Assembly: GCA_022606135.1 (NCBI GenBank)
Contig: JABYQN010000006.1
Span: 1,054,001 to 1,118,000 of the forward strand
From: Fomes fomentarius
Lineage: Eukaryota; Basidiomycota; Agaricomycetes; Polyporales; Polyporaceae
DNA: 64,000 nucleotides
Direction: 5' to 3'
Shown in pieces: positions 46,223 through 57,839 of the stretch. The stretch's first letter is position 1. Every line of letters begins with the position of its first letter. The notes below the pieces were generated by a model that worked only from the letters and a program-made list of their open reading frames with translations, did no database searches and was not told the origin of the DNA. A program made the position numbers and the translations under genes.

Positions 46223-48863
46223 TCACGAGTCGGGAGATGTCTCATGCGAAGACATGGATGGTTGGGACCTGTTAGCTGTCCGCGGCGGTTGCCTCCGGGT
46301 TGGGACGGGAATTGCAGATGTTGTAGCCCTATCGTTTGCAGATGCACTCCCTTCAGCGTTATCCTGAAGTAGCATCGGCGAACGCGCGTGTGGTCTCCCT
46401 CGTCCTCTCCCTCGTGGACGGTCCCTCCCTCTGCCCCTTCCTCTTCCACGCCCTCTTTCCCGCACTGCAGTTGACACTTCCGAGCCTCCGCCCGCGTCCG
46501 GAGTGGATCTTGTACTCTGGGTTTCCTGAGAGCTGGGAGTGATTTGGTTACCCGCAGCATCGCCTAGATCTATTGACATATATCCAGCTTCAGGAGTTTG
46601 CAATTGCATTGACATCTCCTCACGAGCAGTGTGCGATGATTCCCGTTCCACGCCCGCAGAAGCGGCAACCGACGAGGGTTCAGCCGTCCGTCGACGTTTG
46701 TTCGGCGGTTCGCCCTCCACTGACCTCAGGCTCTCTGACCCAGTGTGCTCATGTTCATCGATCAGCTCTGCAATTTGTAAGGTGGTCTGCTCCGACTGCA
46801 CTGTGCTAGCTGTTCCAGAATCGCCTTCAGGTACTGTGATAGGCTCAGTCGTCTGTTCTCCCGCAGCAACGGCTTTCTTTGCTCGTGGTCTCGGTTTTGG
46901 CTTGGGTTTGACGACCATGGTGGGAGCTGGAGGGGCTAGAGCGAGGGGTGGAGTGGGAATTGGAACAGGTGTGATGGGCGGTATTGTAGTGGGGGCGGAA
47001 GTTGGAACAGGAGTTCCCGTACCTGACCGAGGCCTGTATGACTCGGGATGAAGTATCAGGATATCCGGGGCGTTGTCCGCAGCAGGCGTAGGTCGACGAG
47101 ACGGTGCGGCAACGCTCCTGGACGGTCCTGCCAATGGAAAAGAGAGTTCGCGGCTGGCAGCACGGTCTTCTGGTGCCGGTGCCGGTGAGCCAGTCGATTT
47201 CCTCTGCTTCGTGATGAGGGTGTAGCGCATACGGCACTGTAAGTCACCCATGCAAGTCAGCATTGAAGTCGGCCAAAGACGAAGAGCCCACGCAAATCAC
47301 CATGTTATCGGTACGGCCAGTGTTCAGAACCTTACTGACTTCCTTCCACTTGCCTTCACCGACTTGTTCCACGGCTTTCACGAGGGCAGCATCCTGTTCT
47401 TGGGTCCATCGGCCCCTTGTAAGGGACGGGTTGAGGTACTCCTGGTACCTATCGCGGCATTGCTCGCTGTTGCGCCCATCAACATACTGTGCGACCTCGA
47501 CCCAGGCTTTCCCGCACGTATCGACAGCGCGACGTAGTCGATCATCCTCTTCGGCCGTCCATGGTCCTCTTTTGAGACTCGGATCGAGTGTACGCACGTA
47601 GCGGTTCTGGCACTGCGAGGCGGTCGCGTCTTCCGAGACTAATCTCGCCACTGCGACTTGTGTGAGTGTAGTGCTCTGTCCTTTGGAAAAAGATGAAACA
47701 AACCGATGCCCCAGTTGTCCGTCCCATGAATGTTAATTGCCTCAAGAAGACGTCTGTCAGCTTCTGGTGTCCATGTATGCAACTTCCTGACGATGGCATG
47801 CCGCAAGCAATCAACCGGCGTACGTCCAGTCTACGCACTCCAAACGTCAGCGTTACTCTCGTTCCAGGCAGATATGAGAACCACAAGAGGAACACACTCC
47901 GAGCTTTTGCGCAATTTCGACCCAGTCAACCTCTCCTTCTCTAGCGTTCTCAACAAGCTGCCTGACCTTGGCGACCTCTGACTGTGTCCATTGAGAATCA
48001 TTGAATTGCGGATGGCGTTCGCCCAACCAGCGTATTTCACATTCTTTAGCTGTGCGTTGCACACCCGTGCTGGCAGAGGACACCTACGAACGCTCAGTCA
48101 CTGTACAAATGTTGCCAGAAGGAAACTACAGACCTTCTGTGCGACGCGGTCCCAGTCAATGCCTTCCTTGTTAAGGCTGAAATCTGGTGACGGTTCGTCG
48201 CCAGTCCCGAGGAAGGGAGGAAGACCTCTGTGATTCTCGGTCAGTTATACGCAATGAACGAAGGGAACGGAGTGGAGAGTAGACGGACCGAGCTTGCGCC
48301 TCAAGAGCATGTAGACGATAGTTCTCAGAGCGCACCGCATCTGCTAGAGCGTCCAGCTCTTGTCCCTTCACTAAGTTAGGTTTTGTCAGCCAGTGTTGGG
48401 CGAGATTCGTCTGTAGACACTCACTGGAATGTGATATGGTGAGTTCCTCATAGAATTGCCTTCTGACGGCCTCATGGAAGAAAGGAGAACTCTGAAGAAT
48501 TCAGTTGAGTCAGAGCATACGTATTACAACGAAGCGCATATACCTCGTCCATGAGGTCGTTCATGGAAACAGGGCCCCTAGGTTTCACTGCGCCGGGAAC
48601 GAATATGGCTCCTCCTGTCTTAGACACCAAAACTTCTTCGTCTTCATCACCCGACACCTCTGTGGCAGCCTAGTAAGTACGAAAAGATGTCAGTGTGGGC
48701 TAACATGTATCCTACACGTCAAACCTACTAGTAATTTGTCCAGATGCTCCAGCTCCGCCTCCAGGCGTTCCGTGTAGACCTTCAGCGCGTACTGGTGCTC
48801 CTTATTCGCCTGCACCGCTGGCTGCACCAGGTCCTTTGGGTTTCTCGAGGGTGTTGCATTCAT
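46223..48863 (-). CDS. Myb-repeat protein, SNAPC4-like
   Basis: SNAPC4 (SNAP190) binds the proximal element of snRNA gene promoters with 4.5 Myb repeats. This protein shows one partial and four full repeats: WDRVAQKVSS...ECEIRWLGERH; WTQSEVAKVRQLV...VDWVEIAQKLG; WTPEADRRLLEAI...DNWGIGLVAREV; GPWTAEEDDRLRRAVDTCG-KAWVEVAQYV; GRWTQEQDAALVKAVEQVGEG-KWKEVSKVL, ending NTGRTDNMCRMRY. The N-terminal coiled coil (KVYTERLEAELEHLDKLL) and GAIFVPGAVKPRGP resemble the SNAP190 N-terminus. The C-terminal 300 residues are disordered, with an RG-rich block (ERGRGRGRGRGRDRPRGRGR). If not SNAPC4, it would be a Bas1-like or generic Myb factor. Confidence 0.75.
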
Positions 48864-49042
48864 AGTGACGCTTTCGTGGAAAGTGGTCCTACCCGACGTG
48901 CATAGGTACCAGCAGAGTCATAAGAAACGTCGGACGTAGTATCAATCTCCGGAACGGAGCAGCCTGACGCGTCTGCAGAAGCGAAGCGCCCATGGACATG
49001 TCGCGCCTCGCGAAGCGTGCTGAGCCCTTCACCTTCGCCGTC

Positions 49043-49754
49043 ATGGCAAATGCCTCCGCCAAACGTGTCGGTACGTCTCCGGCCCCTCCTCCTGATATCA
49101 TGAGAGCTAAAGCCACTTATGATATGCTCAACAGCGCAACAGAATGCAGAAACGATAAAAAACCTCCGCCTCGGGCTGCTGATATCTGGCGCGGGCTCCC
49201 TGGTCCTACGTATCCTCCTACGACGCACATCCCTGCGCCCGACCGTGTTTGGCTTCTGGGTGTACGCACTCTCACTCATCCCGTCCATCTTCCTCTCACG
49301 CTACCTCGAGCGCATTGGCTCTCCACGGCGCGACCCGACGACGGGCGCGCTCATCTCCGCGGGCGAAGACCTCTCGCGGCCCGGCATCATCGAGTGGGCC
49401 TTCGACGTCGTGTACATCACCTGGGCGTGCCAGCTCGCGAGCGGGGCGTTTGGTGACTGGGTGTGGTGGCTGTATCTCGTCGTGAGTAGTCCTTGTTTCT
49501 CATCCATGCCTTTGGGTCCGCGCGGAGTGCTTAGGGATCGTGTCGCGTGCTAGATCCCGCTGTACGCGGTGTTCAAGCTCTGGAGTTCCGTTATTTCTCC
49601 CATGCTGGGCTTCGGCCGTGGGGGCTCTGGCGCCTCTGCGGAAGCTGACGCAGGGACGGAGGCAAAAGAGACAGCAGTAAGTAAACGACAAGAGAAACTC
49701 CGCAAACGCAGCGAACGTGGCGACCCTAGGGTGCGAGTCCAGCCGAGGAATTGA
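49043..49754 (+). CDS. SND2: TMEM208/SND2-like ER protein
   Basis: Snd2 is part of the SRP-independent route of ER targeting. It starts MANASAKRV|AQQNAETIKNLRLG with an intron after residue 9; the NAxxxxxxN..T pattern is typical. Hydrophobic segments: LLISGAGSLVLRILLRR, FGFWVYALSLIPSIFLSRYL, then amphipathic IEWAFDVVYITWACQLASGA, WWLYLV|IPLYAVFKLWSSV. The tail is basic (SKRQEKLRKRSERGDPRVRV). It is divergent from the SNAPC4-like gene with 179 bp between ATGs. Confidence 0.9.
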
Positions 49755-50049
49755 GCTTGGTTCTCATATAAAACCATACTTCGCTTGGAATCAGAAAATG
49801 TATAACGATATATTACAGTGTGGACATTTTGCGTAACTCGTTGCAGGACGGAAAGAACTATTGTGCGATTTAGACATATGATACGGTGATAAGCACAAAC
49901 CCAGCAGGCATCCGATGCTGACTAGTAAATCTGGTATGTTACCGAGGACGGGGGCGACCTAGAGCAAGACGAAGACAGCAGCTGTACAGATACTGATTCA
50001 GGTGAGAACGTGTTATGTTCGCGTCATCCGAAACTCGTTTACATCCCCC

Positions 50050-51491
50050 TTATAGCTCAGGTGCGCCTCTGTACGTCGAGTTCTGGTTCGTCGCCATGCT
50101 GGATTGGGGACCGGTTCCAGGTTGGCCGTAGCCCGCCGAGTGGAGGGACGGATCGGTAGCATACCCACTAGCGGGCACAGATCCTGCATAAGCATCGGCG
50201 GTGGGGAAGGTACTGGGGTCGTTAGGATCCTGCAAGCGCGACGGCGTTAGTTGGTATCTTCAATGGAGCAAGAAGTGCGCGACTCACGTAAAGCCTGGGG
50301 CTTTGGTTGGCCACCAGCGGCTGGGTGACCTCCTGAGTAGGCGACTTCTCCTCATATTGCGGATATTGAGGGTACTGCGCGTACTGGGTGTATCCTCCCG
50401 TGCCACCCGTCAGGTCGAGAGGCCCAGTGGGTGCCTGGTGATCCGCCCGGTTGCGCTTGTAGCGGAGGAAGAAGAAAATGGCTAGCCCGATCGCAATGAG
50501 GCCAACAACACCTCCAACAACACCACCCACGATAGGCCCAATGTTAGACGATTTGCTTGAACTGCTGTTGCCTCCGGCTTGTGGGGCGCCATTTGAAGAC
50601 TGGGTTTCGGAAGGCGAGCCGGCGAGGGAACCAGAAGTCGAGGATGGCTTCACGGACGCGGTCGACTCGGGGGCATCTGTTATTAGGACGAACGTGAGAG
50701 ACGATTCGCGGCAACTGCACATAGTCTTACCTTGGTTAGCCAGGGCTTGTGCTGCCTCAGGATCAAAGGTATTGTTGGCCTATCGTGCACATAATGAGTT
50801 AACAATAGCGGGCGAACAAAGGAAAGATACACGAACAGTAATGTCAATATACGCCCATGCGGGGACAGCAGTTCCAGCTGGGATAGGTTCAGGATACCTC
50901 CATCGAAGTGTGAGTCAGCCCTTACGGGTCACAGGCTTTGGTGAGCTTACTTCTGCACATATACAGTTGAGCAATTCCGCGCGTAGGTGGACCACCTAAG
51001 TGGAGGCCGGGTCAAGACAGATTTTCGTTCCGCAAGATAGAAGCAAGCACTTACGGAATAACATAGTCTTCCTGCCCTTGACATGTCGCACAAGCAGCAA
51101 TCGTCGAGAAGAGTACTGTATTGCAGCGGCACGGACTCGCACTCGCAGAATTATTCAGAGGCGTGTTGTAGTGGAAGCCAGGGGAGAGGGGGTAGACCCA
51201 AGATGCTACGCAACATGTTAATACCATATACTCACTTCGGACTGGAGCAAACCGTACCAGCAGCGGAGGCACAGGGCGTGAAGAGGTAGGACGATATCAG
51301 GCATGGGCTCTGACCCTTAGAATTGGACATCTTGGCGCGAATGGTGAGCGAGACACGCGTAAGACATATGGAGTACTCACCCACTCAAATCCGGCTTCGC
51401 AAACGGCATTTGTTCCTTGGGAGGCCGCTCTCAGAACGTTTGCTGTGAGAGCGTAGAGAAGGAGGGGTAGGAACAAGAGGGAAGATGGCAT
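50050..51491 (-). CDS. Cys-rich type I membrane protein, unknown function
   Basis: A protein class common in mushroom genomes; function unknown. Signal peptide MPSSLLFLPLLLYALTANVL (residues 1-22). The extracellular part carries the recurring pattern NSKGQSPCLISSYLFTPC, then CRCNTVLFSTIAACATCQG, WSTYARNCSTVYVQK, YPEPIPAGTAVPAWAYIDIT. A Ser/Gly-rich stalk follows (SKSSNIGP), then the single TM segment VGGVVGGVVGLIAIGLAIFF, a basic stop (LRYKRNR) and a cytosolic tail with YTQYAQYPQYPQYEE repeats. The end is RGAPEL. The Cys spacing suggests a small disulfide domain. Five or six short introns are needed. Confidence 0.82.
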
Positions 51492-52010
51492 GGTCGTGGC
51501 ACAAGAGGAGGAGGCGAAGCCATGGTGTGCCGTGGCGTATATATTGGATCGATGGCCAGGCGCGCGGTTTGAGACAATATTTGCTAGTCAGCGACTGGTC
51601 ACCGACAATGAAGCTGTGCGGGCTCGGCACAAGGGGCATGCAGCATGCATCTGTCAAAATATAGGACGCGCCACGCATATTTCCTAGAATGGATACCAGT
51701 ATCACGCAAATCCCGATCTTCACGGCGCATCACCATCCAGCCAAACAACGCGTCAACAACCCGCCTTGTCTCCTCCTTCTCACATCCTCTCGACCACTCG
51801 ACCCCTCCTCCTGCCATTTTCTCTCAACGCTGCCAATCATGCAAGAAATTATGGACGTAGTCTCCACACTGACTGCACCCCCAGTCACCACATCGGTGAT
51901 GGCGCCCATATCATACATACGTGGTGCGCCACTTACTGAACATATGCATATAGCTTGGATCTCCTCCTTCGGATGGCCGTGAATCAACTCCAGAGGCATT
52001 TGCTGCCCAC
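51492..52010. promoter_or_regulatory. Divergent intergenic region
   Basis: 519 bp lie between the membrane protein and the Sfr1-like gene, which point away from each other. No specific element was assigned. Confidence 0.4.
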
Positions 52011-54756
52011 ATGTCTTTTTGCTCGCCCGCTTATATGCTACCTGGCTTGGCACAATCTCTTCCTGAGTCCGAGATAGTCTATTCGACGCCTACATCGCAG
52101 CAAGCTCCCAGGGAATCTGTCGATCTCCTCTCAAGCTTGGGTCTCGTTGCAAAGCATCACGGCCAAGGATTCATTGCAGCTTCCCCTCTATCTCTGGTTT
52201 CAAACGTATCGCTTCCTCCCGTGCCTCCTGCAGCTGATGGGTCTTCCGCCGTCGACGAAAAACCGCAGGGAACTGTAGAAGTCCTTACGTGTTCTCACGA
52301 CGCGGCGGACGCACTTATTACACCGGACGACGTTGATTTGGAGTCCGAGACATCGTCCCACGGGAACCCACTATCGGTGCATGGGAAACCTTCCACCGAG
52401 GGCAAGCAGACACCCGCGTCTCTTGAGCTTGGCATGACTTGCGGAGCTGTACCGACTTGTGGAACTGTACCTGCTGCCGCCGGATTTTCTTATGAAGATC
52501 GACCAACCTCTGAACATTTTTCCAGCGCCGTTGATCGCGTTATCGTGCAACTGTCTCCGTCGGATGACGACCAACCTGTGAAGATCGGACCACGCCCCAT
52601 GCACGATGACCTTCAGAATGGCAATTGCTCACCTCTCGTGCCTCGATCCCAATCCATTGTACCGGTTGGAGGGAAGGTGCAATCTTTACCTACCCACGTT
52701 GTGACTCTCGCAACCTCGGATGGTATGACGGTGTCTATTGAAGCAGACATCGACATCCTTATGACTACTTCGCCTGACCCGGGCCAAACCGACCGTATTC
52801 CCATTCACGTCTCCGAACACGCACAACCTGCTGCCCGCTTGGATAGCCTAGTTTCTCGGTCCGAGGATCTGGATGTCGCTCATACTACAACTGGAAACGA
52901 CTCGTCTCCAGCTGAGCTCGCCGACCCAGCGTCTGTAGACACAATGTCTTCAGTCAATCCCGATCACCCTTCGTCTGAACCCGCAGATACGACTCCCGAG
53001 GTCGATCACTATTCAGCTCATCGCAGCCAATCACCTTCCGAGCTTGTCGGCCCTACTGGCGAGATTGGTCACTCTGTCTCCGACTCTCCTACACTGGCTG
53101 ATGATGTCTTCTATTCCACGAATGACGCAACCTTGGAACCTACTAGCAGTGCCCAACGTACTGGCGAACCTGTGGCGATCGCCAGCAATGCATCTGCTGC
53201 TAACGAACGTTGTGACGCTGAAGTTTCCGTCGTAGAGGATGACTTGTCTCTTGAAGATCTTGTGCCTTCCAGTCTTCTGGCTTCGCAACCTTGTGCCGGT
53301 GACGACCGAATGAGCCTCGGATTTGATACGGACTCTCATCCAGACACAGGGCTGTCAACCTTGCATCCTTCTTTCGACGACTCTGCGACGCATCTAGATA
53401 GGGGAATTAATAGGCCTATACACGCGGTCGCAGATCTTGACGTCCTCGCGGAAGTTCAACCTGGGCATGCCATCAACAGTGGCACTCGAGATTGCGTTGC
53501 GGCATTCGATGTGCCATGTGGACCTGACTACATGGACGCATGTGAGACGAATGTTAAATCCCCTGGAGCTGACTCTCTTGCTTCCGACGTCATACCATCG
53601 TCTTCGCCTCTACCATCATCTAGCCCTCCTCTGGTGTTCTCCTCACCGGTGCAACGATCGCCTGAGACGTCACCGTCTTCTAGCCCCCCGAGTCCTGCCG
53701 ACCTTGGACAGGTGTCGGCCACGCCTCATACCGAGGACAAGGACGTAGCCTCAGTGGGCAGTCATACCTCCCTCAAGCAGTCACTGAATGCGGAGAAACC
53801 TATCACTTCTGTTGACCTCTCAGAGGACCTCGGAAGACGACCCAAGCGTATGGTGAACCATTTCTCTTTTTCAGCATGGCTGCGTTCTGACCATTCGTCT
53901 CCAGAAATCGGAGGAGCCCACTCCCAACCACCTCCCCCCTAACCCCAAGCGTCCGACCCAGGCCTCTCAGGCGAAGCAGCGCAAGAAGCTCGCCGCTCCA
54001 TTCCGCTCCCCGGTTATCAAAGGACCGCTCGTCCATGGTGGTCTGCATGCGGTGTACGCGACTGGCCGCGCTCCACCACAATCTTCTCCGCGCAAAATTC
54101 GGGCAGACGAGGTAGAGGAGAGCAAAGTGGAGGAGGCCAAGGCCAAGGTAGTAGTCGCGAACAAGGATCGTACGGCGAACGCAGCGAAGCAGTTCAAATC
54201 TCCTCTCCAGACTCCATCTGCCAGTGTAACGGGAGTCTCAGCTACGTCAAACTCAGCCTCGGGCACGTTCTCCTGTATCAAGGCGGCGCCGACCATACAG
54301 GCTTTGCAGGGCAAGGTCCAGATGCTCAAGCAAGCCATCAAGATCAAGACATCGGGCAAGGAGGATGAGGACGAGGTGCTCGAGCAACTCGTGCAAAAGT
54401 GGATGGCAGCTGGCAGGGAGATCGCCTGGGCAGTGTGGGAACATGTCAAGGACCTTGACCCCGGGACTGCACCTGACGTCGGAGCGAAGAGCGCATGGTT
54501 CGCAGACGAGGACGAAAAGGTTGGCGCGAAGAGAGGATTCAATCCGAACTGGGGGTACGACGATGAGCCTGTCGCGAAGAAGGCGAGGCTGGATGAATGC
54601 GGGGCTGGTATGGAAGTGGACGGAGAGGAGGCGGCCGATGAAGAGGATGAGCGACGGGTCGTGCAGCATACGCTTGGTGTTATGTTGCGCCGCCTGGGGA
54701 TCGACCCTGCTACGCTCAGCTGGGACGAAGAGGAGGGCGACTTTGTGGATGCGTAG
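52011..54756 (+). CDS. Sfr1/Mei5-like recombination mediator with long disordered N-terminus
   Basis: Sfr1/Mei5 with Swi5/Sae3 helps Rad51/Dmc1 load on DNA. Two exons (52011-53852 and 53905-54756) give 897 residues. Exon 1 (614 residues) is low-complexity Ser/Pro/Asp/Thr-rich, many SP and TP sites, no domain. Exon 2 has QRKKLAAPFRSPVIKGPLV, then a coiled coil and helix TIQALQGKVQMLKQAIKIKT, VLEQLVQKWMAAGREIAWAV, WEHVKD, and the end GVMLRRLGIDPATLSWDEEE, which match the Mei5 family layout. Known members are about 200-350 residues, so this one is about three times as long. If exon 1 belonged to another gene the intron would have to be wrong; the join M|KSEEPTPNHLPP is in frame. Confidence 0.72.
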
Positions 54757-55252
54757 TCTGCTTGCGAATTATTGACCGTGCTGCGTTCGTCAGTCCCTTT
54801 GCTATCGTCTGCGATGTCTGTATTGTTTCCCGTAGTTACTGTACTGCAGTTGTACTTCCTGGTAGGTCTTTAGACGGTGTTACAAGCCCAGCTTCTGAGC
54901 AGATAACGCGATGGCAAAGTATGTTTCGTTGGATAGCATCTGGGAACAAAGAGGTGCAGCGTTGGCTCCATGTTCAATATGGCTCGACGTTGCGTCGATG
55001 CTTTCAAAGGCTGGTACCCGTGTATATGGCTGCTGAGGAAGTGCGGCCAGCGAATCGAGGAGAGTTCTGACTGCCCACTAGAACTTGACCAGCTACCTCG
55101 GCACTGGTGACAAGATGCGCATTTAACGGAATACATACACGTATTGATACATGCGAAGTACACATTAGTACACAAGCGGTGTGCGAAAGCAAGAGATGAC
55201 AGAGCTGTGGTCAATGTGAGAGCGACGAGTCCGAAATTACGATGTGACGGCT
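54757..55252. other. Convergent intergenic gap
   Basis: About 500 bp between two converging genes; short ORFs only. Confidence 0.4.
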
Positions 55253-57274
55253 CTAGTGTCCTTGTCCGAGGGCTTCGGGCGGGGGATTCAGGTTCCTCTC
55301 GGGGTACCTGTAGAACCCAACCGAAGCAGACGAATCAACCAGTCGATCTCGTCTGCATTCTATGTTATGCATACCTTGCTTTGATCCTTGCTCTCAGGTC
55401 TTCCTCGTAGATCTGATCTGCACCGAGCTGGTTGCCAAGAGTCAACCACCTAATCCACAGTCAGTCCTCCTCGAAGTCATACAGGTGGGCGCAGAAACAC
55501 GCACCCAGGCCGGGTATTATGCTTCCTCCCAAAGATCTCAATCTTGCGCCCTCCAGGGCATATGCGCTCAATCATGCCATACACCTCCTCCGGCTTCCTG
55601 CTCGTCTCTCGTACCTCAGACACGATGACGTCTGTGTCAATCCCGCGGTTAGCCCACGACGGGAACTTGAGGTTCCCATGCTCGTCGGTCACCGTCTTGA
55701 CACCGACGAGCATGTGTTCCTTCGTGTGGTTCAGCCAGTGTCCGGTGCGACCGGTGCGGATGACGCGCTGAAGCTGGTTTGTCTTCACCCAGACGACCTC
55801 ATCGACGCGCGTGTAACCCCAGACACGGAGACATTCGCGCCCAACTTCCATTGCACGACCGGTGACCCACAAGAAGAGCAGGCCTTCGTCTTGCAGGGCT
55901 GGAATTGGCATCGCTCGCATCTCATCATCCGTCATCGTACCATACGGTAACTATGTGAGAATCACGACTATCAGCACGGAGTAGAGTTTGGCACCAGCGT
56001 AGGACATACACTCATATGGATATCCCATGGCGGGTCGGCCATGATGACGTGAAACTTGCCCAGCACAGAGTAATCGAAACGTCGCAAGTCGCAATTGATC
56101 CATTGTGGTGGTAGCTGGATAGATTGCGATGAGCGTTGTTGTAGAGTAGAAGAGTAGACAGACGTACCGCAGTCGGTTCTTTGCCTTCCGGACCAAGCCC
56201 CAACTTTAGTCTATATGGCTTAGTCTTTGGAAACGTCCTCTGGTCCATCATTCCCAAGCCGTCATTCACGTCCCAATCAACTTCAAAGTGCAGATATCTG
56301 CACGGCGCCTTCTCCTTGCCTCTGCCTCCCGCACCCAGTCCACTTGGCAAGCTCACCGGCCCCGAACCCTGAGCACCATACTGTATCTGCCGATGTGATG
56401 GCAATGGTGGAATAGAGGGAGACTGAGCGTACGTCGGCTCAGAGTAACATGTATTGAGATACGAGCAATGGCCCAATCCGGGGTCGGTATGTGGCCGGAG
56501 CAGGGGACGGAAGTGGATGCGGTCACAGATGGCTGCGACGCTCTTCGAGGGACTCGTCATAGGCTGTGTTTCCCGCCGCGCCTTCGCACATTCATCCTTG
56601 GTGATATGGGGACATATAGGTTCGAAGCTGCCAGTGAGAGACCGGAACTGGGTACGTGTGTCGTAAGCGATCGGTGAGCGTTGCCAACGAGGTATGGGTC
56701 GATACTCGACCACACTCACCTGTTCAGCAAGTAACCTCCCTCTTGCACTGCCCCGCCGCAGCAGTTCATAGACCTCCTTCATAGTCTTGTTCAGGCTTTC
56801 CAGCGTGCTTGGCGAGGGCTTCCACTCAACCTTCTCCTTCTCCTTGTCCGGGGATAGAATCTCTTCCTCGTCCACCCCGCCGGCAGCAGAATCGTCGTCC
56901 TCATCGACCACACGCTTCCTCTTCCTCCTCCCAGAGGCTGGAGAACGCTCTACCTGGCCTGCGGAAGAGATCCCAAGCTGCACATCCATAACCGTGAGGC
57001 TGCCATCGCTCTCCTGGTCTCGCGCGAGAGAGATCTTGCCACTGTCCCAGCTTTCTGAGAGCCGTTCCAGTATGCGCTCGAAGCGCGCAAGATCGACCAG
57101 GCGGAATCTAGGTGTGGGGTCTGGTCCAGGAAATAGTCCGACTGGAGGAGGACCAGACGCGACGACGCGCGTGAGGAGGTCGAAGGAAGATATTGGTGTT
57201 GTTACCGCACGAGAAGAGAAGAGCGACTCGAGTGAGGAGGAGGCGACTACCTTTAGCTTGTCCTCGACCGACAT
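55253..57274 (-). CDS. IME4: IME4/METTL3-like mRNA m6A methyltransferase
   Basis: MT-A70 family writer of N6-methyladenosine in mRNA. The N-terminus is [20 protein letters not shown], with a nuclear-type basic block ([12 protein letters not shown]). The zinc region reads [44 protein letters not shown] and, after about 40 inserted Pro/Ser/Gly-rich residues, CRYLHFEVD. The catalytic domain has [98 protein letters not shown] and [22 protein letters not shown] is intact, as expected for an active enzyme. The last two introns give the end [19 protein letters not shown]. Confidence 0.94.
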
Positions 57275-57839
57275 GGCATGAGAGAGTGAGGGATATGGGA
57301 GGAGACGGTAGGTGACTACACTGTACAGTAACACATATAGTAGGAAGCTTGACTGCGCGTCGATTCATTGTATCATGTGAGCGCTAATACCCGCACATGT
57401 GATGGGCGCCGTTATCATCTGGTTATTATTAACGTTAAGTAATAGGAGCCTCCTTTACTTGCTGCGAAGAAGTCGCTTGACTGTATCATAGTTCAGCCTG
57501 CAGTACTTAGTACTTGATCATTCATAACATCCTTTGGACGTCCTTGCTCTTGTCCAACACAAAGCTCTCATATGATAGTGCGTTGTTGCGTTCTCTCTTC
57601 GAGCGTGCTTCCAGATATCTTATTGTGCTTGAAACAACATGTAGATCACCTCCACAGATCCGGCTCCGGCTCCGTGACCTAGTAGGGATGCAGGTTTTGA
57701 GACTGTACCATAAAGGGACGAAGTGACTCGTCGAAAAAGAAGATAGAAGTCTCGCCTAATGGAGACAAACTATAAGGTCTGGTCTCGCACCCTCTTTCAG
57801 CCAGACCTCTCTCTCTCAGCCAGACCTCTTCCGATCAGC
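57275..57839. promoter_or_regulatory. Divergent intergenic region
   Basis: 565 bp between IME4 and the LRR-containing gene. CTATAAG at about 57769 is a weak TATA candidate for the latter. Confidence 0.35.
57797..57829 (+). repeat. Direct repeat in a 5' leader
   Basis: TCAGCCAGACCTCT occurs twice (57797-57810 and 57816-57829) just before ATG 57840. Confidence 0.8.
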
